The position numbers and the translations under genes were made by a program. From the NCBI GenBank assembly GCA_019722365.1, contig JADFUC010000844.1, positions 1 through 64,000 on the forward strand: a DNA stretch of 64,000 bases. Reading direction: 5' to 3'. The notes beneath the pieces were generated by a model. The model saw only the letters and a program-made list of their open reading frames with translations, ran no database searches and was not told the origin of the DNA. The stretch is from Lithospermum erythrorhizon (lineage: Eukaryota > Streptophyta > Magnoliopsida > Boraginales > Boraginaceae). This document shows, piece after piece, positions 23,351 through 35,299 of the stretch. How positions within the stretch are numbered: the first letter of the stretch is position 1; every line of letters begins with the position of its first letter.

Positions 23351-26300
23351 TGTAAATTTAAATTGGTCAACTATCGACAAAACATGGTACTAAAAACTCT
23401 TTGTAATTGGGAATCCGAAGAGATAAATCACGTCAGGTATGGTACTTAAAACTCTGGAAGTACTAAATGTGAAGATTAAAGTACTACTCACCCTGTTTTC
23501 ATTGGGATTAACCAGAAGAGATAAAGTGAAGTGTACTTGGTTTTTGGGAAGTGCCAAAATTGGGTGGTGGCTGGGGGGGGTGGAGGAAGTAGTACACGAA
23601 GAAGGTTTGAGAGTAGTAATTGGAGGGTAGTTTTGACACTTTCGAGAGGGGGGGTGTTGAAGTAGTGTACAAAGGTTTGAGTGTATTTATGAGAAATGAA
23701 TAAATGGAGGGTAGTTTTGAAGATATTCTTGAGGAGGGGTAGGTGGGGTCCAAGTTGCCACAAAAAAGAAATGAAGAGGAGCATCATAACAGAAGATAGA
23801 AGTAGAAGAAAAGCAAGGTGTAGGCTTTTTAGAGTTGTAGTTGGATTATAATGAAAGAAGCAATGATGCTGATGTTAGTATATCTTCTGGATGATGTATT
23901 TTTGGATTGATACTTTTTTGTTTGCTTTTGCTTGGTAATTTTGAACTTTTCCTTGTGAGAAAATTTCTAGATCTCAAATAAGTTGTGTTTTGTCAACATA
24001 TTGCTGGACTAAAGAGGATCAAGTGATAGCTAGTTCAATTTTTTCAACTTGGGTTTTTGAGTTCATTAATAATGTGGAATTTGACAATAATGATCAAGTT
24101 TGTACTTCAATTTTTACCGAACTACATGAACTATTTCTAGGACCACATGACTATCATCCTTATTTCTTGCGAGTATATATCAAATAAATAACAAGTTGTT
24201 GTTTCTCTATATCATGTTAAAATTATAGCTTTATAATTAAGTACCATAAGATTATGTTCTAAAATTATAGTTTCTCTATATCATCAAATAAAATGCATCC
24301 CTTTATATTGCACGCATGCATATACTCCTTGTGAATATAATGAAATCTTAAGAATTGTTTTTTGTTCATTATTGATAGTTATTACTTGGATTATGAATCT
24401 ATAGTAGTGAATCCAGCTAGTAATTGTTTAGTGGAGGTGTACATGTATATGATAAGATCATTATTATATTTACATATTTCATAATCATGAAGACATGCTT
24501 AGAAGCTAACAAAAGGATTTTAAAAGGGCAAGAGTGTTTGCTTCCTGTTGTCAATTTTGCATGATGGTTACGTTGTTTGATAATTTAACTTTTTTTTTGT
24601 ACTTTTATAGTATGTATATATGTTATATATACTTCTATAAAAATATATATTAATGAGTAAATGTTAGTATATTTAATATGATAGTTTTGATCTGAATCAA
24701 AGTTATACATGTCAATTAAGATTATAAAATTTGTTAATTTTGAATCAAGGAAAATTAAACCGGATAACGGTATGGTGGGAATATTTTAAAGTTTGATGAT
24801 TGTTTGTTTTGTCGTCATCTGACACATACATAATACATTAACATAGAATATACTGGTGATGTTAGGATCTATCGGAAACCGATTCTGAATCCTGGCCCTA
24901 AGTTTAATTCGATCCAAAATCTAATCGAAATTAACTGATCCTGGCCCTGCCCATTATCGATCCGTAACCCGAACCGATCCCAAGTAGGCTATTTTCGAAT
25001 TGTTCTTCTTTAATTTTTGTGGTATTATTTTTGAAATGTTGTTTAATTTTGTGTTATTATTTCTAATTGTGCTTTATTATTTTGATTTTTTTTTATGTTT
25101 TCAATTTTACTAGGGAATTTAGGATATTCAATTTTTAATTAGTTTAATTCATGTAAATATGTTTGATTTGTTGATTTTAAACATATTTTTGATTTTGTAA
25201 ATATGTTCAATTTTTAATTAGTTTCAGCCAGATACCGGTTTCTGCTTTCTGATACCCTGATTCAAACAAGGATCTGACCGATTCCTGATAAACCGATAAC
25301 CGACCTAAGCACCGGTCTTTGTCTTCGATCCGAATTTTGGACCGAAATGAATGGTTTCCTCTGCCCCGACGCAATCGGAACCGATTCGATCCGTCCCGAT
25401 TTGATCAAGCTCACCGGTAAGAATACACACAATTTGAAGTACATAATATTTTATTAGAAGTAGTATATATTATTCCACTATGTAGATGCAAGATTTATGT
25501 CTTAAATACACCGAAGTAATAATGATCATGGACAATCATTCAAAGACATGGTTTTGCTTGCCTTCTACGGCCAAACTAAGTAATAATTAGTAATGAGGTC
25601 CATATCTATATTCATGAACATGAGAATGTTCATAAAATATAACTAAATTATTACACTAAAATATCAAAATTCCAAACGAAACCCTTTTTTTGGATGAAAA
25701 TTTTTAACTAAACAATTTTTTTTGGATGAAGGAAATGTTATTATGTACTTCTAATTGACTTCAATTATCATCCTCGTCATCTATCCTTGTCATTTAGACA
25801 TGGTACAAAAAGTGATAATAAAATTTATAATATTAAAGACAATGCTCGCAATACAATACCGTGTCCTCTTAATACTTAACTCAAAAATCCAACCCCGACA
25901 CTTCCGCTTATTAAGCCATACTTGATTTCAAAGAATATCCGTTATTCAAAACAACCCATAATTACTGACTCGATAAAGTCATTTTCACCGACGAAGCTTA
26001 CTTCGCTAACCTGACTCGATAATAACATTTAAAAAAAGACAAAAATTTAATCGAGAACATTAATAAACGAACATATAGACAATCTTGGACTGGACTATCG
26101 GACGGGTTCGTTGGACCATCGAAAGATCCAGTAGGATTCATGAGCACATGCCATTAATGCCAAGTGCCAACCTCATGATTACCCCAAGGCCCAAGCTTAC
26201 AAGCCCATGTACTTCTAATCTCTTCACTCGTCTTGAGCTATGAAGGAATTTAAGATCACCATTCACATTTTGCTTAAATGGTATAATTGAACTTCATCTT

Positions 26301-28148
26301 AATTTCAAAGGTTAATCACGAATCACTCTCCGCCAAATATATAATGCACATGCTATATTAAATTTAAAATAAATGTGAAATACCTTAAATACTTTTGTTT
26401 TATATGAACCGTATGATCAAATAACTTATTTATATGATGATCTAATAATTTTCAGAACTACGTAAATAAATGTTATATATATTTATAGATGTACCTTGCT
26501 TCCTCAATTCCATTTGGGGGTAGCCTGCCCCGATTTAGTACCAATCTCTGCATTGCATTCAAATTTCATCAACAAGAATACTGGTGACACGTGTCAGCTT
26601 CAACAATGATCTACCTGCCTCAAGCATCTATTATGTATTATCACTATAAATACCAAGACTGGGCACCATTTGAGGTAATGACCGATTTTCAGCCCTTAGA
26701 ACTTATTACTTTTATTTGAACCTCGACCGATTGGATCGTTGAGTGTCTCCCACTACCTCAAAAACGACGACCAATGGAGATCATTCGGCTGGATCAAGCC
26801 CAGATTAAACCGATTCGAGATTCCCCAATATAAACCCCTAGCTTAATCACACCAAAGGAGGACAATTTCCACCGCCAAACTACAAGTATAACGTAGCTCA
26901 CAATCAATCGCTAAAATTCAACAACATTAAAATCAATTTGACTCAACTTCGATATTTTAACGCATGCATCTCAAAATGCTTACATACATGTGTGCTTTGA
27001 AATGGAATTCTCATTTATCATATTTTCACCCAAGTGACCCAACAATCACTCCTAACAAAACACACCATATTTTAGACATGTCAATTAGTCACCCAACATC
27101 ACTCCTGTAATATCGATTTTCACGATCGGTCTTAATCAGACGACCAAAGTAAAAGTTATCACTCAAACATGTAGGACTACACCTACAAGCTAAGCCTAAA
27201 ACACATGAGACTTCAAGTACATCATAACTCTAATCACAGTTTATCATTTATTTATTTATTTTTGTTTAGTATATATCTAGAAGACATACAGTACAATAAC
27301 CAGAGATCGAGCTTAGCGCGTAGTATATTGTGTTTATTAGATTCTGAGTTCCAAATGCTGTGTAAATATGAAAATGACTTAATATATAATAATGCAACTC
27401 TGGAGATTTTGTCAACTTTGCACATGATTATTTTTTTTCTCCACTCACAAATATATATGCAGGCCAAGATCGGCTATTTTGTGATAACTCCTTTCCTGGT
27501 AGTATATTACTTGTCTTTGTTCTCTTAGCCGATCATTAGATTAATTTCTCTACTTAGCATTTTGTTAATTAATGATATGTTACTCAATCAAGTAATAGCC
27601 TCGCTTTTGAAATCAAATTTTGATCCAAATATATTATACGAGAAGTGGAACGTATCAAGAAGGTTATTAACCTGAAATCTACCAAGTAATAATCAAATTT
27701 TGATTTTAAACATGTCTTAAGATCGTTCATTATTCAAGCTAATTTTTAATTATAAAGTTTGGATATTACTTTAAGATCGTTAATTATTATTCATCAACAA
27801 TTAGTGAATTAAGATAGAAACGTATCAAGGTTAAATTGAATGTGCTTTGACCCGATCATCTCTCTTCATATCCGTATGAGGTAGGGAGTCTTTTTGAATT
27901 TTAAATATAATTTCATAACATGCAACCTTAATGAACATAATCAATTTCGCTATCTAAATTTATTGCGTAAATTATCAATTCAAATTATTTATTTAAAAAT
28001 GAAGTATTTCCCTTGCCACTAAAAGATTAGAAAAGTTCATTTGGACGTTGTCTTATATATAAATAATATATTGTCAAGTTTATAATTTAATATACATTTA
28101 TCATAAAATATAGATCGAGACCATTTACATCAACTTTTTTATCATACC

Positions 28149-28178
28149 TGACACACACACATATATATATGTGTGTCA
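28149..28178. repeat. AC/AT palindrome
   Basis: TGACACAC at the left end is the inverse of GTGTGTCA at the right end, around an (AC)n(AT)n core. The 30-bp unit could form a hairpin or cruciform. It is intergenic and probably just a compound microsatellite. Confidence 0.6.
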
Positions 28179-28248
28179 AGAATCAGATTGGCTGGTCCGA
28201 TATATATAGCGTAGTTTTAAACTTTGTTTTGTTGACTCTAAAATTTTA

Positions 28249-28253
<5 letters not shown>

Positions 28254-28286
<33 letters not shown>
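28254..28286. repeat. (TA)n microsatellite
   Basis: An uninterrupted TA dinucleotide tract of about 33 bp in intergenic DNA. Confidence 0.85.
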
Positions 28287-28293
<7 letters not shown>

Positions 28294-28916
28294 GTGATGA
28301 TATGTTGAATCAAATTAAAGTTGCATGAGCTAATTAAATTTGATAATAATAAAATAATTTATCAATCTTTTCAATCAAATTTTTTTTGCTATACTTCAGA
28401 TGATACACTTTGTTATAATGCTAACATTATGACATAGGTCTTCTTTATATTAAAAATAAAAAAGTAAAATATGTAATACGATCTTTTAACGAATGTATTG
28501 AAAGACTATCACACACGTGGGGATATATAATTTATTACCGTCAAGAGGGCATAACTCAATTAAGAAAAATTGTAGTTATGTTTCCTCATATGAAATTAAT
28601 CATATATTAAAGGGGTTAAAATAAAACTCTAACCTCTCGATCAATCAAAGACATCACGCGATTAACTTATTCATAATATTTGAACACTAATTTCGGGGCT
28701 TAACGCAGCGCACTAAGCCACGCTCATATAATCTATTAAAGAATTTTTAAGGTGAAAGTAATATCCCGACAATTTATACCCGCTTGCGTCTCAACGTCTC
28801 ATCTCACTCCCCCAATTTTCTCTCCCTCAGCTCATCAAACTCTCTCAACATTTTTATTCAACACTCCACGCAAAAGAATGCACCATTTTTAATCCACCAC
28901 CACTTCCGCCACCGCC

Positions 28917-31900
28917 ATGCAGGCGGAGCACCTCCTCAAACTAAGCTACGAGCCACCTTCGAAACTCGGTCAACGTCTAGTAGAAGCAGTGCATGTTGAG
29001 CATGTAACCTTAGCCATTGACCTGATCAAGCACCCCTTTGTGGACGTTAATTTCATTGGAACAGTGTCGTTGAAGGCGAAGAAGACGGAGATATTGCTCC
29101 ATGATAACTGTAAAACTGAGGTTAAAGTAGAGTATGATGACTATAAAACTGAAGTTTCTGCTTTGTTTCTTGCTGCCAATAATGGAAATATCAATCTTGT
29201 CAAAGAGTTGCTTGTAAGTATTTATCACTTACTAGTATTTTCTATTCCCTATATTTTTTATCACTTACATAAATTAAGGAAAATCAAAATATAGAATGAC
29301 AACAATTTAAAACTATATCATTAGTTGGTTGATAAATAGTCAAAAAGTATCTCGGAAATCTAGAATACAATGATAAACATTTTAAAACAAAAAATTTAGC
29401 TTACTGAAAGGACAAATATGAAAACGGAGGGAATACTTTTTTGTAAATTTTCGTATGTTTTTTGAACATGTTCGGTTATATTTGATGTGTATTATACTTT
29501 GTGTATGTTGATTTCGTATGTTTTTTGTATGTTTACTTATGTCTTTTGTAAATTTTCGTATAGATTTGATTTCGTATGTTTTTTATTAATTTTTGTATGT
29601 TTTTTGTAAATATAGATTTGGATTGTATATTATACTTTGTGTAACATATTCGGTTATATTTGATGTGTATTTTATTTGATTTTTAAAGTTAATTTTATAA
29701 AAGAAAAAATAATTTTAATAACATAGAGTATTACTAAAAATCGGTCAACTCGTTACATGATCATGAGAGTCCAATGTTTACGTGTAAATATTACGTAGTT
29801 AACTTCGATATTGGATATCAATATTGATTTAATACTAAAATGTATGTACATTGATCGGGTATGATATGTTAGCGTACAATTATTCGAAAAAATCAATTTT
29901 GTTGAAGAGTTGGGAGCGTTATGGGTGCGAAATCAATGTATGTATCGAAAATCGAATTTAAGCAGCTGAATTGGAGCCTGATCGAGCATTCTAGTTTTGA
30001 AAGATGTTAGAGTTATCGTTATTAGATTAAGATTGCTTATTGGTGAATTGAATTTGAATTTCAAAAAATCATATTTAATGAAGTAATTATTGAGGGAACT
30101 GATGCTTAATTTTTAATCAGAGTAATTAACTCTTGATAAATTCCAGATTATTCATTAATTTTTTTTTTTTTTTTTGAGGACAGAGTTTTGGAGCTGATGT
30201 AAATAAGAGAATGTTTAGAGGGTATGCCACAACTGCAGCTGTAAGAGAGGGGCATATTCGGGTATTAGAGACGCTCCTTTGCGTTGCTGGTATATCTCAG
30301 GCTGCATATGAAGAGGCTTTAATGGAGGCTGCTTATTTAGGGGAGGCTCGAGCGGTTGAGCTTCTTATGGTTGCTAATTCAATCCGGCCTCGTGTTGCTA
30401 TAAACGCCCTTGTTGTTGCATCATTTAGAGGATTTTCTGATTTTGTTGACTCTCTCATCAAGGTACCTCATTTTCCATACTTGTGAAATGATGTCTAGAT
30501 TCTTAAATTGAACTTTCAGCTAGTGTTCTCATTACACTCTATGAAGGATATCGCCATATCGGGTTCAAGCATTGAAAATATTTATATTTCAGAAAGTATA
30601 GTTCATTATTAGTAATGTGTTGATCTGCCTGAGAATACTAGTACAATGCTGGCTGAAGTGTGATTTTGATGCTTAGCTCAATGAAGTCGATGGAGAACAA
30701 ACAATCTTACTTGGTTTATTATAGTTTGGTGTAGATGCAAATGCAACTTCAAGGGTGCTGCTCCAGTCTTCTAAGCCATCTCTTCATGCCAATGTTGATT
30801 GTAATGCACTTGTTGCAGCAATTGTTGGTAGACAGACCTCAGTGGTCTACAAGCTCTTACAAGTGAGTATTCTGCAATCAACTATTTGTGTAAATTTCAT
30901 CGTTGAATGTCCAAATCAATATCAGTTACAAGTCTGAAGAATATCAGTTCAAGGTTGTGTATGATAAACATAAAGTGGTCTGACCTTTTGTTCGACCCTT
31001 CATAGTAGGAGTTCTTGTTACGAAACTACCTTAGTATCCTTTTTGTTGCAATCTATTGCTTAGTAATATACTCCGTATCTATTAGAGTCTTCAGCTAATT
31101 TTGTAATAACATAATATGTTCTGTATTAATTGTTACAAGTAGGCTGGTGTCAGAACTGATATCAGAGTGAGGTTGGGAGCTTGGTCATGGGACATTGAGA
31201 CAGGAGAAGAGTTTCGAGTGGGTGCTGGCTTAGCTGAACCTTACTCCGTCACTTGGTGTGCGGTAGAGTTCTTTGAAGTCAGCGGTGAAATTCTCCGCAT
31301 GCTACTCAAGAACCTCTCCCCTAATGTACCGCATTTCGGAAGGAGAATCTTTCACCATGCTATCCTTTGTGGAAATTCAAGGGCAGTTCAATTACTTTTA
31401 AACAACGATGTTGATGTAGAAAAATCTATTGAGACGACCAAAGGAATGGACTTTCGGCCCATACATCTTGCAGCAAGACTTGGCTTAGTTGCATCTCCTT
31501 CAATTCTCCACCACCTGATTGAAGCCGGATGCAACCTAAATTCTGAAACAATGCATGGTGAGACAGCTCTGATGATATCAGCCAAGTATAAGCATAATGA
31601 TTGTCTTGAGATTCTTGCATCAGCAGGTGCTGATTTTGGTTTAATTAACAAGGCTGGAAAGTGTGCTAGGTTGATTGCTGCATCAAGTCAGTGGTCTATT
31701 GGCTTCCAACAAGCAGTTCTAAATGTCATTCATGAGGGAAAGATCATTCAGTCTAGCAATTCTTCAGTTTTCTCACCTCTAAGGTTTACCACTCAGGCGA
31801 ATGATATTAAGGCCTTAGAGATTCTCATCAAGCAACCAAGTATAGACCTTGATGAACAAGATGAAAATGGTTTCTCAGCCTTGATGATTGCTGCTTCAAC

Positions 31901-32672
31901 CGCAAATGTGGAGACTTTCAGGATTCTACTCTATGCTGGAGCTAATGTAAATTTGCAGAATAAGTTTGGCGAAACTGCCATCAGTTTATCCAAATTAAAC
32001 CAAAAAAATCTTGCATTTGAAAAGGTAATGTTGGAATATGCACAGTCTGGATATTCTGCACTACATGGGGCTATACGGAATGGGAACTACAATTTAGCAC
32101 TTAAAATAATCAATGGAGGTTGTGATGTAAATGCCTTTGATCATCAAGGATATACTCCTCTCATGTTAGCAGCTAGAGGAGGTCATGGGAGAATATGTGA
32201 GCTTTTAATCTCAAGTGGAGCCATTCTTGATATTCAGAATGAAAGGAAAGAGACCGCCCTTTCTCTGGCGATGAAGAGGGAAGCTGGGAACGATGCAGAA
32301 AGCGTGATACATGATGAGCTCGCTCGAAGACTTGTAATTGGAGGTGAAAAAGTTAAGAAGCATACAAAGGAAGGCAAAGGATCTCCTCACAAGAAGGTAC
32401 TGAAAATGGTGGACGATGCAGGGCTACTTAGTTGGGGAAGATCGAGAAAGAGAAACGTGATATGCAGAGGGGCTGAAATCGGTCCAAGCCATTATTTTCT
32501 AATGAATCGAATTAAGAAGTTTGACATTGATGATCCAGGGATTTTCAGAGTGGTTACTACAAAAAATAGGGAGTTCCATTTTGCATGTGAAGGTGGAACT
32601 GAAATGGCGAAATTGTGGGTTCGAGGTATAAAACTTGTGACAAGAGAAGCTATCTCCAACAAGAAAATTTGA
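28917..32672 (+). CDS. Ankyrin-repeat protein with PH-like C-terminal domain
   Basis: Four exons, all in phase 0: 28917-29213, 30184-30462, 30725-30862 and 31143-32672, giving 747 residues. Ankyrin-type repeats run from about residue 80 to 610, for example ALFLAANNGNINLVKELL, HLAARLGLVASPSILHHLIE, ALMIAASTANVETFRILLYA and LMLAARGGHGRICELLISSG. The C-terminal 100 residues carry a basic KKVLKMVDDAGLLSWGRSRK stretch and an end resembling a PH domain (EFHFACEGGTEMAKLWVRGI). Ankyrin arrays bind proteins and PH-like folds bind lipids or proteins; partners cannot be read from sequence. The start is the first ATG in frame with exon 1. A poly-T run just precedes the exon 2 acceptor. No catalytic motif is seen. 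Confidence 0.9.
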
Positions 32673-33499
32673 TGAATCTTGAAATCTTATAAATTTCTTG
32701 CAGCTTGATTGGAGAATTCATGTATACATTATTCATACTCAATAGATTTACTAATTGCCATCAGAAGAACATATTTTCCCTTAGTTTTGACAGAAGTATA
32801 TTTTAATAGCAGTAGATTTACTAATTATCTACATTTGGAAACTTTGAACCCTTAATATGTGAAAGGCTCAGTATGCAAGATGCATATTATATCATTGTGC
32901 GCTTTTGTCCTTGTTCATGTTCTGTGCTTAAATTCCACCTTTTACGGTGATGGGAAGCACCAAGCTAACATCTTAGTAGTAATCTACTTGAATATATATA
33001 TTCTATATGCATCTTCTCTTTTATCTACTGTAATCTGTAGTGTTTGTTTGAGTTGTTTTTGCTTGTTCTTCCTCTTAAGTGTCCATCTTAGTTATTTTTC
33101 AAGCTAATTATCGATCTGTACTCCTTACAAACTTAATTATTTTCGTAAAATTTTTGTTGCAGGCAACTCTCATAGCTTACTGTTGAAATCTACCAAGTTT
33201 GCAAGACTCAGATTCAAGAATGTGGCCTATGAGACCCTCTTGGCAAGAATCTTAGTTCAATTGCTTACAAGACATAATGACAATTTATACTTCAGGTTGT
33301 TTTGTGTATGTGTGCGACATTGTGAATTTGACGCTTATGTTTCATATTTATGCCATTTTCTTTTGACTAAGAATGATAACGCCTTTACCGTAAATTGTGA
33401 CAATCTCTCCATTATTATTCATGAATAATGTGTATAATATATAGTGTCATAATATAACTTAATGGGCTAATATTTACATGCATAATTATAATTATACGT
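32673..33499. other. 3' flank of the ankyrin gene
   Basis: AT-rich sequence, probably partly 3' UTR. Open frames at 32859-33107 and 33183-33428 show no family features. The right end grades into the copia remnant. Confidence 0.45.
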
Positions 33500-35152
33500 A
33501 ATATATATGCTCAGCGCCGAGTTGGGCGTGAAGATGCATGGATGCCCAACTTGTGAGAGTAAAAACTCAAACTAACGCTTCCTAGTGTCTTAGTGAAAAT
33601 GTCCTCAATTGATCATTGACCCAGACACGTGATTAGTAAGAAATAATTAAAATGGGAATGTCCATGAAAATGACGATCAATCTACATATCTTTTTGTGCG
33701 TTCATGAAACCGCAATTTTGTACAAGATACAACGCAGTTATTTATCATGAGCACTTCAATTTCATCGGTTGAGGATGATCTGCGCCTAAATAATGTAACA
33801 AACCCTTTAACCAACTTCAATTCACAAGAATCACTTGTAGCCGTGGACACATGTATTCGAACGGTTGAAGAGCAGCTTGATCGCGCCTTGGCCGTCTTCG
33901 AAATAGGAAAATCACGAAACACAATTCAGCAGAAGCCGAGGCGGCCAGGGTAGCGGTGGCTCTTGTGAGAATCGCTGACTTGTGAGATGTAAGTCACATC
34001 TTTGTCCTCGAATACTGAGCCGGACACCCTTTGAGAATGCTTTACTACATGCGGAAGCGGCGGACCAATGATCTTGGCGTGGCTCGTACTTAAGCGAGAA
34101 AGTATATGGCGCATAAGATAAGTGAGGCCGAGTAAAAGATAAATATATATGAGCCTTACCGGTCGCTTGCGCCTATAGCAGCTCATCTGCCCAATAAGGC
34201 ACTTGTCGAACTACCCCGAATGGCGGTTACGCTCCATAGAAAATGCACCCGGTCTAGCATCGATGAAAATTCTGCCTGGAGATAATATCAAGAACATATT
34301 TACTTTATTTCGAAATATTAAGCCTTCTTGAATACGAAGCGACAATACCTAGAAAATACTTGAGAATACGGAGATCTTTCATGTGAAAGCAGGAGCTGAG
34401 ATATTGTTTAAAGCTAGATAAAGCAGCGGAATCATTACCAGAGATAATCAAATCATCAACATATACTAGAACATGAATACGAATATGACCCTTACAGAAA
34501 GTGAACAAAGAATAATCGAGGAGTATGGTGGAGAATCCATACTTAACTTCAAGCGGTTATAGCTTGAAAAACCAACAACGGTGCTTGTTTAAGTCCAGCC
34601 TGCTTGGACTTCTGAAGTTCCTGACGAAGCCCGGGCAACCCGCTTTGAAAATCGGCGGTATCCTAATATAAACCTCTTGAGAGAGATCACATGCGAGGAA
34701 GGCATAAGTGAACATCCATGCGATGAAACTCCCGATTCTTAGCGGCTACTAAAAGGAAAGCCAGTATTGTGACACGTTTTGGCGGCTGGGCGAAAATAAA
34801 TTATAATCCAATCACCACTCATTTTTGATAGTTCTGTCTATTACGTCTTTCAACTTTGAGCACTCTCAATGGCTGTCATCGAGTTATATTTGATCTTGTA
34901 GACCCACGTGGCTGCCAATTGCCTTCTTCTGCGGCCCCAGGCAGCTGGCGCTGAACTCAGTGTCTCGTTATCTCTGACAGCAGATCTCATACTGCGTACT
35001 TTCTCTTGATGGGGATGTTGCATTGCTTCTTTAAAAGACTTTGGTTCACTACCTGCAGTTATAGCTGCAAGGAAATTTCGGTGCATAATAGAAAAACGAT
35101 TACAATTTACTGAATGCGAAATAGGATAAGAAGTACTTGACGAATGATACAT
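33500..35152 (-). mobile_element. Degraded Ty1/copia pol fragment
   Basis: On the minus strand, 35152-34850 matches the segment just before copia reverse transcriptase (FLAAITAGSEPKSFKEAMQH, then WVYKIKYNS). After frame breaks, 34508-34305 holds the catalytic YVDDLIISGND box and a KDLRILKYFLG-like stretch. Near 33600-33510 is a trace of the RNase H C-terminus. Several frameshifts and stops lie between, so the copy is dead. No LTRs were found, so it looks like an internal fragment. It is noticeably less AT-rich than its flanks. Confidence 0.85.
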
Positions 35153-35299
35153 TTTTCCTGGTTGAATTCTTGAATACTATCCTTATTTTATCAGTGTTGA
35201 AGCAAGATCAGATATGGAAAGACCAAACGTAAGTGAAGTTGAATTGAACCTATTATTGAATCTTGTCATGAATTTGTGTTTCAGTATTCAAATATAAAA

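Larger units (their letters stand above)
23351..28916. other. Long intergenic region with scattered repeat fragments
   Basis: 23560-23660 is G-rich. 24840-25440 is rich in CCGATT/CGGAT words with no clear ends. About 26272-26335 holds a tRNA-like A-box (GCTTAAATGGTATAATTGAA). 26560-26900 has LTR-promoter style, with ACACGTGTCAGC and CTATAAATACC, but no second copy. No gene is recognised. 28740-28916 is probably the promoter and leader of the ankyrin gene. Confidence 0.45.

Noticed and set aside
26560..26900. A solo LTR (TATA-like CTATAAATACC with ACACGTGTC upstream)
   Set aside because: No second copy, no clear TG...CA ends and no target duplication were seen in the window.
33183..33428. A possible extra exon of the ankyrin gene
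   Set aside because: The ankyrin ORF already ends at a stop in 32672, and the segment has no ankyrin or PH features.
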